DNA from: Larus michahellis
Lineage: Eukaryota; Chordata; Aves; Charadriiformes; Laridae
Direction of reading: 5' to 3'
NCBI RefSeq assembly: GCF_964199755.1
Contig: NC_133896.1
Coordinates: forward strand, 91,992,215-92,056,214
DNA: 64,000 bases
Part shown: piece by piece, positions 9,311-23,228 of the stretch
Layout of the letters: each line of letters starts with the position of its first letter
How positions within the stretch are numbered: position 1 is the first letter of the stretch
The notes under the pieces: model-generated
What the model saw: the letters and a program-made list of their open reading frames with translations, nothing else
Told to the model about the DNA's origin: nothing
Databases searched by the model: none
Translations under genes and position numbers: made by a program

Positions 9311-12300
9311 GGTAAGTGCCGCCTTGTTTTACTTCACTGTACACTTGAAACTCATTAAAAAGAAATGACAGAGCTTTGTCCAGTGCGGACTTATTTTAAA
9401 ATGAGGTACTTGTGCCCTTATATCTGCTCCTGCTGTTACAAACTTCAGGTTGTAAAACAGTACTCTCTATGGCTTGTGGTTCCCTTACAGCCAGTCTTTG
9501 TCCAGTCTTAAACATCACCAAAATCATACTAGAGCAACGTGAATTTGGAGCAGTACAGCTAGGCTAATTCTTTCAAAGGTGAAAGCCTTCCTGGGGAAGG
9601 GGGATGCCTGGACTGGCTGATGGATTAACGCAGCATGTACAGTCTAAACTTCAGTCTAAACTTCATCACGGATCAGGCCTGCACAACCTGAATGAACTAG
9701 TCATGCTACAATTCCTGCCAAGTGTGTGTTGTAGTTCTTTAAAAGTATAATTAGAAATTCAGGTTCTGCCTTTGAACGTGGAACTCTGATATCAACTGCT
9801 TCATTCCAATACCTCCTGATCTGGTGAGGCCTTCACTCTACTGCTCTTAAATGGATGTGTTTTAAACCTTCATGTTTCTAGATGCCCTAAGCCTTGCTCT
9901 GGTTTCCTGAGGCTTCTATGTACTGATTGAAGAAGGCTGCATGCTCTCATCAGCTGAGGGGGTGTTGGTTTCTTGTCTCAGCTGGGGAGCAACCAAATGA
10001 TAGTGGGGAAGACACAAAACACTTTTCTTCAGAGTAGGATTGCAGCATCAACACTTGTTCTGAAGTATCCACTGGGGTTGGAAGCCTTAACATGGCAAAG
10101 AGAGGTGATAATGGGGAAGTACAGGGGTTTTATGTTTGTTCTGACCTCTAAGCAAATAATTACTCTCCAAGAGATGTAACAGAGAAGGATATAGGTTTTA
10201 CAAAATAGGCAAGCGTGCTGTGTCTGTTGGATATGTGAGTAGCCCAGTGTTTCTTCCAGGTTCCAAACAATGCTTCCTCTAGGAAGATGAAAGTGGGTGC
10301 CTTCACAATACTTCCCCTGTTTACAGGCCAAAATAAAGTTGTGCTTCAGCTGCCATACTTCTGAGAATCTTTGACCTGTTTTTCTGCTGGAGATAGCTAC
10401 CCAGAACACCCTTATTTGCTCCCCAGTTTTCTGATATGAACAGCCCCATAGGATCCTTCCCTTCAGTGCATAGGCTGGCTAAATGATTCTTGCAGAGGCC
10501 AAAATTACTCTCTTTTTCCGTATTCTCTCCTGCCAGACTTCTTTTCCAAAACCACCTGTACTATTTTTTTATATAAATTTACCATAATCTCCAGATACTA
10601 AACTCTTTTTTAGTTCATTGCCTTTAAGTATGTACTTGGAAGGTGAAGGCACTTTTCTCTCATGCTCACAAGACCCTTTTAAGTATTGCACATTGGTAAG
10701 TATGAAGAACTGCAGGACTGAACACAGCCGTCCCTCTGGTGTGTTCCTGAGTTCCGTGGTTGCTTCTGTCCTTTCACCAACACCACTGCTGCCCTTTTCA
10801 TTTCTTGATGTAGCACATCTCCACCCCTTAGATTTTTATTGAGCCTGTCCCAAGAGCCTGGTAACCCTTTCCTCAAATTCCTTCTAGGTTTGACCTCAAT
10901 CTGTGCAGACAAAGCTTGCATTTTTCTGTCTGGCTTCTCTAAGCACTTCAGCAAGCAGAGTTTAGTTCTTCTAAATGTGTTGCGTATTTTCTGAAGTGGT
11001 TGTTTTCTCACTCTCTGGCTTCTCTAGACACTTAATGTTGTACTTCCATGCATTTCCTGTATTAACTTAATTCTTATGAAAAAAAATAATTTTGGGATCT
11101 GTCAAATTGTGGCTGCCACACCGATAAGGAATAAGTTTTCAGCAGATGGCAGGGCCTGCCTGCCTGTGGTGCTCTGTCCTTGTGTTCCCTGCCTTCTGAA
11201 CTGTCCTCTGCTTAATTTTCCTCCTTCCTAGAGTGGCTAGCCCATTCTTCACTTTCTTCCAGTACTTTTATTCTGTTCCCCCAGTCCCACTACACTCCAA
11301 GTTTTTCTAGAAGTTCTCAGATCCTCCAAATTCATCTGATCTCACAGTTGGAGCCCTCAACCTTCAGTGTCCCGGCATTTCCCAGACTGACTGTATCCCT
11401 TTTCTCTGCTGCTACATGACTTCCAAATGCTCTTAGCCCTCAATCAACTTGCAAATGTCTGCCACCACTGTGGTCCCACAGACCCCGGGGCCCTTTGTAC
11501 TTTGTCTCTGTGGGTTGTTCCACATCCCAAAAGACCTCATGTCTCTTTCCTTGTATTTCAGCAGCAACAAACACTTCCACAGTTCCTCTGCTATTGTTTT
11601 TAAGCTCCTAAACACTCATCGCTTTTCTCCCTCTGTAATTACCCCATTGTATAAACCTTCCTTTTCCTCATCTGCGTTCTTAAGCACATGGAACTACACA
11701 CTTCTGTACTGCTTACTCCTGCAAACCAAACCACCTTAATACTCCAACTTACCCACAAAATTATTTCTCCCCTCGTGCACTTCCCTTCCCCCTTCAAGCA
11801 CTTTTGTTCCTACTTCTCTGCCTTGCCCTTGCATGGCAGTCCAAAAAAGATGAAACTTGCTTTTCGTCAGTGTTGTATGACCTACAGTTGCTCCTTCCAT
11901 GTTTTCTGTGTCCTCCAAATAACTGTGCTATGTTTCTAACATACCTATGATTACTGAGCATTTATATCGCCTGAACTTTCTCCTCATGTACAACAGCTCA
12001 GACCTTTAATTTGCCTTTTGCCAACTGATGAATCTCTCTAAATGCACACTTTCTCCCCTTTTCTCTAGTATTTCATATTCTCAGTGAAACACTCAATTTT
12101 CCTCACTCTCATGCCAGGACTGGTGGACTTGCCTCTTGTTTCCAGCCAGACCTGAAACGTTTGTTGAGCTGATATTTTGTGGTCTTGTCATCCTACAAGA
12201 TGTATAGGGATGTTCCTGGGAGGATCATCTGATTTCTCCCAAGAGGGCAATTTTTGCACTGATCCTTAGGGTAGGAAGGGCTAATCTTGTATAACAACTT

Positions 12301-14600
12301 CATATTTGTACAGGCTTTTAACTCTGGATTTACAGCTACCCAGAATGGGGCCATTACTCTGAGTTCATCAGTCAAAGCCCATTTTTTTGCATTTTAACAC
12401 TTCTACAGAAGAAAGAAATAATACGGTGCGAGCTTCCCCTAGGGGAATACATCACCACCACCTACAGCTATATTTCTTTATAGCTCTTTGAAGCTATATT
12501 TCTTTATGACGTTGGAGAGAATTTAATGTTTCAAGTAGTTATGCTTCTGATTAATCTTCCTTTAATTACCCACTTAATTATGCGTGATGCAGTGGGTCAC
12601 ACTAATTTTATGGTTATCACAAGGTACCGTGTGATGGGAAGAATCGTGTCTTACTCTAGATATTCTGGAAAGATCATGCTCAACATATGAATCATTGTAC
12701 ATTTATGATATACACAGACTGCTTTAGGTGTTGCACCCGCTTTTTCTCCTTTCTTGATTTGGAGGTGGTTTGTGAAGCAAACAGCTTTATGTGTCCAGTG
12801 TCAGGTTTTTGTTCATTCCTGTACTAGAAACTACCTAAGGCGGCAGTCTGTAGTACTGAGTTCATGACCAAGTACTGGGCTATGGGTGCAGCATCCTAAC
12901 TCCTCTATTTGCCTTTCTTTCTTGTTTTAATTGTGAGCAAAGTTACTTGTTTGTTTGTTTTAGCCACTAAACCTAGCTTTTTAACTGCCTCTTGGACAGT
13001 GTTTTTATAGAACGTGAAAGTCCTTTCATTAAGACAACTTCGAGATTTCGTTCTTTCATTACTCACCCTCTTTTACTTCATCTAAAATCGCCCATAAACA
13101 CAGCAAGTGGATTTTTTTTTTTTTCATGTTTGTAGAAATCCTGTTTTTTTTCCAGTGGGGACCTCCCAGGGGGAATACAAGTTCCCACACCTCCAAGTGC
13201 CTGCGGTTGCAGGCCTCTCCTTCCTGACGGGCTGCCCCCCTTGCTGAAGGACACCCCTGAATCACTTCTATTCCTAGTGGAGAGACATCATCTTCACTTT
13301 CAGACAAGCATCATCAGCTGAGCACTGGGATAAAGTTTGAAAAAAAAACCCCATGAATATTTGTGTAATAAAGAATATAATGTTCGTGTCCGTGAGGAAG
13401 AAGAAAATCACTCTCTGCTGGGAAGTGAAAAGTGCATATAGGTAATCAAGGCAGGAGCAGTACAGCAAGCATGTGTTTAACATCTCAAAGGGAAGAATTA
13501 GGCAACAGTTTATATACTGTGGTAAAATCCTCCATCTTCCCAAGGGCAGTGTATCTACCTTAATTTTTAAAATATCTGAAGTTTTTCTTTTGTTATGATT
13601 AACTAGTTCTTAAATTCAAAAGAGACTGTTTGCAGTGTGATTTGGTACATGGTACCACAAGTCTTTGCCTAAACTACATGCTTAAATTCTGGTATCTGTG
13701 TTTGTTTCTGGTCAAGTGGATAATCCTGTTTGTTAAGGACATCACCCTTGCTCTCTTGATACCACACAAAGTGCTGTGTAAACACCATTGCAGCAGAAGT
13801 CTGAGTATTTGTAAAAAAAAATAGAATGGCAAACTTACTGCAAGAAATAAGATGTGTGCTCTTATGTGAAGATCCCCAATTAGTTCCCGAGAAGAGGACT
13901 ATCTTTGTCCTGGCCTTGATTTGCCTACACAGTCCATTCCAATAGGCTAAAGCTTTCTCTGAAAGGATCTTCGATTAAAGCCTGCAGCGCTTCTCCTGTG
14001 CTTCACAATCCTCAGCAGAGCCTCTCTGGGTGAACCAGAGAAGGGATGAGTGGGGCAGAGCAGGCACTGCATGACCTGTGCTATTCTGAGCCTCTTTTGC
14101 AGAATCTCATGGCAGCAGAGATAACGTTTGGGATGTTTTTGAGGGTGCGCTTTGTTTCCATAGCTCCTACGTAGAGATCAGTTTATCCCGAATGCTTTGG
14201 TCAAATAGCTGCGCATACGTGTGTATGGTATATCACAAGGAAGGAGACTTCTATACAGCTAAGATCTACCAGTGCCACATAGGCAGCTTAAAAAGGGAGA
14301 TCTTATTATGCCAGGGGTGTTTTGTCCAAACCTAAGAGTGGCAGAAAGTGTCAACCACCTCCTCAGAGTATTGTCCATGACATACATTGAGATTATGTCA
14401 GTGGCTCTACAAGTAGCCTCTCCCCTTCTGGGAGGGGAGGGTGGGTGGCTTAGTCTTCGGATCAAAGCTGGTACATTAAGAACTAGGAAAGAGCAACCAC
14501 TTCCCAACCTTAGGGAATGCTTAACAAACTCAGCCTGTGGAGAGACTTGTACCCCAGCTGAGATGTCATTCCTGTCCCTTGTCATACCACAGAGGAGGCC
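9311..14600. other. Intergenic stretch between VAMP1 and SCNN1A, no gene identified
   Basis: VAMP1 and SCNN1A converge tail to tail here. I found no exon with a recognisable product. The sequence at 11150-12120 is markedly pyrimidine-rich on the plus strand. A poly(T) run is at about 13114-13125. The remainder is unremarkable AT-rich sequence. Confidence 0.5.
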
Positions 14601-14620
14601 AGTCACACCTGCCAAACCTC

Positions 14621-14626
14621 TTTAAT
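14621..14626 (-). terminator. Candidate SCNN1A polyadenylation signal
   Basis: ATTAAA on the minus strand lies about 350 nt downstream of the SCNN1A stop codon. It is the nearest common hexamer I see; no AATAAA occurs on that strand closer to the stop. Confidence 0.4.
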
Positions 14627-14976
14627 TAGCGACAGACCAGAACTGTGGCAGCATCCTTGCTGCAGGGAAAAGAAAGCACGCAGGCATGTCTAGGTGTGCA
14701 CGTGTAATGAGTGGAAGGAAACCAAGCTCACATCTCCCCCATACATACACTAGATCAGTTCTTATCCCTGGTGATCCCCCAGAGCAATAGTATTTTATGA
14801 GACCGAAGAATTCACCTACAGTAGTGAAAGCAATGAACCCAGACCAACCACAGTGCAGTCTTCTGCTGCAAGGTCCAGGTAGAGCACCCCAGAAGTAAGG
14901 AAATGCAGGTCCCACAGAGAAAGCATGCCACCTCTGTTCCAATTGCCACCTGTCGAACTGTGGAATAAGCCTTGCC

Positions 14977-17900
14977 TCACTCGTGTCCCATATCACCATC
15001 CCTGCTCAGCCCACGCAGTTCCAGGCTGTTGTAGGATGGCAGCATGGTCACTACAGCCTTAACAGTGAAGTGGTGTGGAGGACTGAGACCTGGCGCCTCG
15101 TCTTGGAAAGCAGAGTTATTGTGACTGTTTGGAGGGGGCCCTGGTGGGGAGAGCTGCTGCCGGGAGCGGAACCAGCGTAAGGCCAAGATAAAGGTGATGG
15201 CGATGAAATCCAGAATCAGCTCTGCAAGCTCCATCACAGACAGGACTGAGGATCCGAACCAGAGACTCCACTGGTTCCCAAGCTGGGACAGCAGAGTCAC
15301 TACCTGCAAGAGATGGAGAAAGGGCCATGAGGACAACCCTTGTTCCAGCCTTTTACCTCCCGGCCTGCTCCCACTCACAGTGCCCTCATGGCACTGGGGG
15401 GTTCCTCCCACCCTGCCACAGCAAAAGAGACTGGATATCCAGCAATGCTGCTGGAATGAAGGCCTGCCAATACAGAGTGACACTGCAGGGGAAGGAGTGG
15501 CTAGAGAGGATGTGGCAGTAAAGTGCGTACCGTGAAGGCTGGCGACTCCCCATTGGTCTTGTAGTTCCACTCCTCAAAAAAGATATTCACTTTGGCAACA
15601 CCATTCCTGTAAATGAAAGATGGGGCTCAGTAACCCCAAATCTGCAATCTCTGCATTTCTCCACCAACTTAATTGTCTTCTCTGTCCCCTTCTGCCCCCC
15701 GTCCTCCTCCCATGTATACCACCCAGAAGCTTTTCCCCATCTTGACGCTTCATTCTGCACTAAATACAATCTTTGGTACTTACAATGCACTTCTGAGACT
15801 GGGCTGTGAAACCCAATGTTTGTGGCAGCCAGCGTTGGCAAGCACAAGCTCCTGTGTGGCTCTGCTTCCCACTCTTCCACTAGCCCTTACCATGACTCCA
15901 GACCACACAGCAGCAGCCTGGGGCTTACTATTTTCATGCTAGCAGCTGGCCCCTTTCAGACTCTTTGCTTGGATTCCCAGTCCTTGCCGAAGTCTCAGTT
16001 TATTTCTACTCTGGCTCAAATCCACTGGCCTTGTCCACGGATCCCATGCCTTATCTCTTCCCATAACTGATTTAATCTGAACTATGACCCCCCGACACAC
16101 ACACTCCACTGGGATGGTTTCTGGTTCGGATGCAACCTCTATTAAGGGGCTCTCACCTCTTGGATGTGATATTGTATTTGTTCTGTTGTGAAAGCATGTA
16201 AAAAACCCAGTCCTGAAATGAAAGTGCAATAAATTGCATTACATGACCACAGTCACCTCCTGTAGGTTTGGCACCATTTGAGGAAGGACTAAATGGGAGT
16301 TCGGAGCAGTGCTGGGGAGTCAGGAAACCCTCTCCTTACCTCTGAGACAGCAGAAGGCCAGCGGGAGTATCCAGCTGACAGCTGGTATTCTGTCATTCTG
16401 GAAGACAAGAGGCCGTGTTAGCTGTTGAAGCTGTAGGAGCCTCAAGGCCAGGTCTCTCAATCCCCAGATACACCTGGAAACTCCCTCCCATGCTGAAGTT
16501 CTGCCCACTTCCCACTGAGCTTCTGCACAGTCCTCAGGAGCTCACCCCTGAGCCGACACTGATGCTCCTCAGCCATTTTGGCTTCCTGATGGGAGAAGTA
16601 TCACTTCAGGTTGCAGCTCAGCTATTGACTCGAGCTTTTGCCCTGGTCAGCGAGTGCTTTCCGACACCTCTAGGAATAAAGAGTTCACTACCAATGATCA
16701 AACTTACTTGCAAGGTTTCCGACATTTGTGGAAACAGCCCAGCACGTCAGCTTTGAATTCAGCCAGGAGTTTGTAATAGCAGTAGCCTGAGCAGCAGAGA
16801 AAGTAAATCCAGGTAAGCTCACAGTATCTGTACACAAAAGGTGATGTGCAACAGTGAGGGGAATCCAGAGGTTTCCTTCCACAGGCTCAGAGGGACTAAT
16901 CATCCAAGAGAAGAGTGTCTTTTGGATGTCACACACCAGGAAGCTCATTGAAGACAACGAGGAGATGTACTGGGACATGAGGTGGACCAAAAAAGGTTCA
17001 GGTGGGCATGAGCTTTACTATTCCTCCTGTCCACTTACCCCAGGCCACGTGCTTTGTGTAGTCACAGTACTCTGCTCTATCGGGTAAGGGATAGAAGTAA
17101 TATGCACAGCCACAGCGCTCTACCATGTTGAGCTGAAAGCAGGAGCGAATGCAGACCTGGAGGGATATGAGGTGGAAAAGGCTGAGCAAGGGAACCAAAC
17201 CCACTGCAGCTTGTATCACCTCATACTATTAACAGCGCCCACAGAGAGGCGGGGCTGTTAGGGGACTGAAGCATTTCAGGAAAGTAGGGTAACAAGCTGG
17301 CACGGGACCAGTGATAATGAATTACCTGTTCAGTGTAGCGGGATGAGTACAGATTTTGCACTGGCACATCACTGCCATCCTCTGTGCAATCACTGTAACT
17401 GCCCCCAAGACGCACAGTCATCTCCTAGAATATCAAATGGCCATTACACAGAACGACTGGCATTTTGCTGTGTGTCTTCTACACTTCCATGCCACTCGCT
17501 GCTTGTCCATCAGTTATCTGCTCTTTATGCCTCTGGACGCCAGCTTCCCCTCCTTGCCTCCATTTCATTGTTCACTAATAAATTGCAATCAAATGCTTCT
17601 CGTCTAGTCCAGTAAGCTCCTCTTCTTCCTTCCTTTCACTCCATGTGATTAATCCTCTCTCTTAAACACACACGGAGTCCATGACAACCCATCTGTATCT
17701 ATCTACTAAGTTAATCCTCCCCCGCTGAAGTTCATATCCCCGCTGCTTACCCCTGCTGCTTCCTCACCTTTCTCATGCTGATGGAGGTCTCAATACCCGG
17801 ACGCACATTGAAACCCCCATCATCCATGAAGGCTGGCTCATTCTGATCGTGGACCATGACCCTGGCTCCTGTCACCGTGGACAACAGAGGGATGAAATCA

Positions 17901-20900
17901 TTCTGTTCGGTGCGCACCACCAGAGAGAGACCTGAGGGAATGTTGGAGAGCAAGGGACGTCATGGCCAGCCATCGTGCGGGAGAAGAGAGTGAGCAGAAT
18001 GGTTAGAAGTGAGTCCGTAAGAGATAAAGGAAGAGAAACATCAACCAGGGCTGCACCAAAGCTGGTCAGCAATGGAGGGTGGCTGGAGAGGGGCCAGAGA
18101 TAAATCTGGAGGCTCCAGGAGAAAACTGGATTTCTTCACTGTGGCTTAGAAAAAGCAGAACCAGGAATTGAGAGAGATTTCATGGAGAGACTTGGAGACA
18201 GATGGAAGAAAAGTCAGAAGACTGGGCCTAGAGAGGTTTCTGGATGTTTGAGAACACAAGCAGGTCAGTTGCTGGAAACAGGAAAATGAGGAAGGAGGAG
18301 GCCAAGATCAGGATCTCAGGAGCACAGCACTGCAGCTCAACAGGGGACTTCAGGAAGGGCCAGCACAGGTCCAGAGGGAGCAACAGACATAAGGATCAGG
18401 CACTAATGGGAGAGAGAGAGTTCAGTGGGGCAGCAGCGAGGGACAGCCACATCCATGAGACAGCCATCTCCACATGGGTGAAAACAGAGCTTGGACGAGA
18501 CAGAGCAGGGCTGCTATCTGCCACCCCCAGCGAAAGTGCAGCAGGATGCCCGTAACTCCTCCCAGGAAGACAGAGCAGAGCTGTTCTTACTCACCAAAGC
18601 GTGCCTCTCACCCACCGTTATTGATCCCAGGCAGTGAGGAGGTCCACAGGCTGCTGCTGTTGTCGTTAAAGGTATAGCAGTTCCCATACAAGGGATGGTG
18701 GAAGTGGGTGTAATTCCTGAGACGGGAACAGAAACATTCACATGGGGTGAGAAGGGCTGAGAGACCGTGGGGAAGGGCTTCTGAAGGGAGTGACTGTGTT
18801 TTCCACCTGCAGGGAGAGGGGCTTACAGCAGATGGGCAGTATTTGTTATGTAAACTCGCTTGAACCGGGAAAAGCAATTAAAATGTGCTGTAAAAAATGT
18901 CCTGGAGCTGGACAGGTTTTTACACCAGGTTTTTCATAGTGCTAACTCTCAAGAGCCCAAGTGGGTTTTAGCAGTACTAGCAATTACTGTATTATCATCC
19001 TAACATTGACAAAACTCTTAGCTCTTCCTAGCCCTTTTCCTCCCTTATTGATGGGTTTCATTTCACTACCTCTTCGGGGCTTTTTGACCATCGTGGCAGG
19101 AGAGAAGTGGGATGGTTTTTTTATTTTTTTTGGTAACAACTCTTTTTTCCTCCTCCTGTATGTGGAGTGATACGTACCACTTCACCACTGTAGAGAGCAG
19201 AATAAAGAGACTTCTACATTGTACATCTGTACCCACACTGGAGTTCGTACCAGCACAACCATTTCATTCATGTGAAACACAGGAAAAGGAGAAACCATCC
19301 TCTGAGGTCCATAGTTTCAGGTGACAGAAACTGTGCCTCTGGTGAGCACAACCCACAGGAAAGACTCAAGAGACATCATCTGAGACAACGGGAACTGAAC
19401 AAGGAACACCCCCACCTTGGGAAAGAGGTTCTCTAATGCGGGTTTCTTTAATTCCCCTCGGGCCCAGGCACAAAATAGGGGTGCTGTTAGGAAGACACGG
19501 TGGGATGTTTCCACCACTTACGCCTTGTCACACGTTGCTTCATTGAAGCGGCAAGCATAGATGAAATTCTCAAAGTCAGACTCATCCAGGGCTTTCGCAT
19601 CAGGCATCTGCGCCAGGATATTGATATAGTGAAAGCTGTACCATTCCCGCACGGCATCCACCCCGGAGGAGTACGCCTGATGGAAACAGTCCTTGTTGTT
19701 TTCACTGCACTGTTAAGAAAAAAAGGAGAAAACCAGCTGTGTCAGGGAAGGCTTGTCCAAGAGGTGAAGCTGTGGCTGTGGATTAGCTGTATTCCCTCAG
19801 CAGCCGCAGGAGAAGAACTTGTGTGAGTGGATGAGCTCCGCAGGGCTCCTGCACTCGACGAAGAGGTGATCAGCAGGATGGGGAAAAGCAAACCCGGGGC
19901 AGCTCCTCGGTGGAAGGGAAACACCAGGTGAAGGAGCAACGCTGTATAAAAGCCAGGAGGCAGCGGGTCGCAGTGAGGTGTGCAGGGTGATCTGCTGCAC
20001 ATAAATTCTAAACCAGAAGCTTTGAATTCTTGTGTGGGGAGCCCTTCCTTCAGGGTGTGTCCAGAAAGAGGTCTGTGATCCTGTGGGAACTCTAGTTAAC
20101 TGGCAAGCCATTAGCTTCAGTCCTCCACTGCCTTTTTAAATGCAAACACAGATACCCTAGGGCGAAGAAGCTGCTACCTAGGAGCAAATGAGACCATGAC
20201 CACATTTCACTCACGTGGCCCACAGCCATCCAATACTTTCCCCTTTGCTATTATTGGGCAACACTGCGGTTGATGTTAATAAATGTCTTGCCAAAAGGCA
20301 ACTGAAAGGCTGGTGCAGCCTTCAGGAAGGACAAGGTTTCCCTGCCCTACCTAGGAAAAGATGGGGCACTGATGTGTACGAGTCTCCTGGGGCCCACATG
20401 GACAGGAACAGGTCTTGGGGAGCAGGATTGCATTGGGGAAAGGATTCGGCTCTACCTTTATCTGTTATTAGCAAAAGCCAATGCAGATTAATCAGACTTC
20501 TACATAGGGAAAGGTATGGCTAAGGGTCCAACAAGACAGAAGTAGCTAGGCAGAGACCGGAGTGGGTAGGACAGAGGATATCTAGGGAACTCACCAGAAC
20601 AAAGCCAATTTTCCAGTCATTCTTGTCCACCGAGGGACTGTTTTCTGGCAAGTTGACTAAGTTATCCCGCTTCTGCCTTCGTAGCGGATGGCGCTGGACA
20701 TGGTGGAGCAGGCTCCTTGAGCTACGCTTTTGCGTGGACAGCGTGGACCAATCACTTCGTGCCAGAGACATGTTGTAGTCATACAGGTCTAGCAGTGTCT
20801 GATGGGTGATTTGGTCCAGCTCATCCAGCTTCTTCCGGATGGCACTGTACCTATAGGGTGGGGAGAGTGGAGCTTGCAGGTTTAGGGCTGTATGCACATA

Positions 20901-21409
20901 AACAGCTCAGAATAAGATGGGGTGATTCAGGACATTCTTGCCACCAGCACTACTACAGATGGGGACACTCAAGGACCACGAGGAGAACAAGAGTACATGC
21001 TTTTATCCTACGCCCACAAAAGTCAAGGCAGTCGTCAGCTCTGGGAGCCTATTTCTTACCTGTATGGATTGAGGGTGCACAGCGTCACGGCTGGGAAAGT
21101 CAGCCTGTCGGAGTTAAGGTTGAGGTTGAGGTTGACAGGGTAGCTGAAATACTCCCTGTAGAGGATCCCAAACTGCCAGTACATTAAGCCGAAGGTGAGA
21201 AAGAAGAGAACGGACCAGAAGGCTGTCTTCATCTTATTCTTTTTGGAGCACACCAGGCGGATAGCCCCATGGATGGTGGTGTTGCTGCAGAAGAATTGGA
21301 ATAGCTCCTGGTAGGAACCGTAGAATTCGATGAGACCTTCCCGCTCCTCTTCTTTCTGCTGCCGCCTCTCTTCTTGCTTACATTGCCTCGTTTTCTCCCC
21401 TTCTGGCAT
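14977..21409 (-). CDS. SCNN1A: SCNN1A, epithelial sodium channel alpha subunit
   Basis: This is the alpha subunit of the amiloride-sensitive ENaC channel in apical membranes. The coding exons (minus strand) are 21409-21060, 20850-20595, 19709-19522, 18716-18616, 17931-17768, 17424-17326, 17156-17039, 16786-16708, 16397-16340, 16212-16157, 15606-15531 and 15303-14977; phases agree throughout, giving 623 aa. The gating HG motif is in TTIHGAIRL (about 44-52), followed by TM1 ([18 protein letters not shown]). The finger and knuckle domains contain a basic furin-type site, RRQKRD. TM2 carries the selectivity motif GSS (about 532-534) before [14 protein letters not shown]. The carboxyl tail has LPSYNSL where mammals have PPPxY. 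The ATG at 21409 was chosen because an acceptor at about 21434 precedes it; an upstream non-coding exon likely lies in the CpG island. The gene is intact. Twelve of the exons listed are certain; the exact amino terminus is less so. Confidence 0.95.
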
Positions 21410-21432
21410 CTTCCCTGCCTTCACAGACCCAC

Positions 21433-22450
21433 CCTACAGCACAAACTCAGAATTAGGGGGTCGCCCCGCAAGACCGCAGCTCGGGGAAGCCATGCCCACT
21501 GCAAAACCTGGCTCTGCATCGCTGTCTCCCCCAAATCCTGGTGCCTTCACCCCCTCCTCCCCGACCCCCATCCTAGGGCGCCCCACCAAGGTCCCCAGCC
21601 CTCCATCCACCAACCCTCCCCCCGCCCAGTCCACAGGTGACAGCGGGGCAGATCCTCCCGCTCCGAACAGCCCCGCGTCCCTCCCGCTGCGCCCCCGGCC
21701 CGGACCCCTCCCGCCGCCCGCCCCGTCGGGGCCGCCGGACTGACGGGAGGCGCCGTGCCCATGGCGGGCGGCGGCTGCTCGGTCCGGCAGCGGGACCCGG
21801 TCCGGTGTGCTCTGCCCGGGCGCTGACGCCTCTCCCGCAGCTTCCCCCGGCTGGGCTGGGACCGGTTCTTTTCCAGTTGGAGCCAGCACCCCGCCCGGCT
21901 CCTGCCCTGCCAGCCTCTCCCCGCCCGCCCCTCCTTCCTTCTCCTGCCCCTGCCCCTTCCCCCCCGGGCGCCGCTCCCGGGGAAGAAAAGCCTCTTTAAA
22001 CTCTCAAGTCTCCGCGCCCGGGCAGAGGCGGCCGAAGGGACCGGGGAAGAGCCGCGGCGGTGACCTTGGCGGCGCCGGCGGGCGGCAGGTCCATCCCCCG
22101 CCCCCCCCCGGTCCTGCCCGAGGGGAGCCCTGCCCCGGCCAGGTACGGCTGCGGAACAGCCTGTCCCTCCTCCTCTTCCTCCTCCTCCTCCCACCTACCC
22201 ACCCCCCGGCGGGGACGCGGCGTCCCATGGAGCAGAGGTGATGCAGAAAGAAATTTGGCAGCGTTTGTCCCAAGGGCAGCCGGAGGCAGGGCCGGTCGGG
22301 ACCCTCCCCCGCCCCGACCGCACACCTCCCGGGGGCGGCAGGACCGGCGGCGAGGGTCCGTGTGCGGCTTTAATCGCCAAATTCTGCTTTTTCAAGGGCA
22401 AAGCTGAGGTAGACGGAGAGTTTGGCGTAAGATTTGCGAGAGGGATGGGG
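21433..22450 (-). promoter_or_regulatory. CpG island and likely 5' exon region of SCNN1A
   Basis: This is a dense CpG-rich island immediately upstream of the first SCNN1A coding exon. A minus-strand acceptor (GCTGTAG followed by GGTGGG) at about 21434 indicates that the coding exon is spliced to an upstream non-coding exon. That exon should lie within the island, but I cannot fix its boundaries. Long open frames on both strands here reflect GC richness rather than genes. Confidence 0.6.
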
Positions 22451-23228
22451 CTGGGGCAGAGAAGGCCGGCGGTGACTCGGTGATATGCATGAGGTAGCAT
22501 CGCCTTGGCTGGCTCGTTAACTAAAGAAATCTTTTGTAATCCAGAACTACCTGGTGCAGCCATGAGTAGGAACATATTTCGCTGATCCGTGCCTGGGAAA
22601 TCAAGGCCTCCCGTCATTACCCAAAGCCCTCCGGCGTTTCCTCAGACCACAGAAACAAACAGCCATACCCAAATGTGGCCAGGAGTCCCTGCCATTATAA
22701 GAGTGGAACCCCTTTCCCAGTCCTTTTTCCAAATGATTTTCTCCCAAACTCGCGCTCTCTGTGGTTTTCATTTCTTTTTTTCCTTTATGAATACCTCCTT
22801 CAGATCAGTCCTTGTTCAGAGTCACCTGCCACTGAATTTCAATCCTTATTGGAGTTAGCAGTGGTTTGGTTAGTGACTCAAAATACACAGCCACTTTTGC
22901 CTCTTCATGTTGCAAAATACCATGCTTGAAAATGGCAAGAAGTACACTTTCGAGGCTGTCAGTCGAGTGACAGCGTGCCAGGAGCAGCCTTGTGACGGCT
23001 GCTTGTTACAAACATACAACCACGACACAGGGCTTTCCCCTAGCTCCGTCCCGTGTCAAAAAGCAAAGCGAAGCAAAAGCACCGTTTCTTCCACGGTTCT
23101 ACACTTAATTGTATCTCCAGCAATTTGTTTGGTCCTTTCATCAAAAATGAGTTGTGAAAAGTGGGAGGGACGGGGCAGGAATGAATTAATATTGTATTAA
23201 AAGCCTATTACAAAGCGGCTTCCTCAGA

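Noticed and set aside
10679-11011. 110-codon basic minus-strand frame
   Set aside because: It is the reverse of a pyrimidine-rich region, its Lys/Arg richness follows from composition, and it has no family match.
21547-22325. Overlapping long frames on both strands upstream of SCNN1A
   Set aside because: Low-complexity Gly/Arg/Pro translations in a CpG island, with no start context or splice support.
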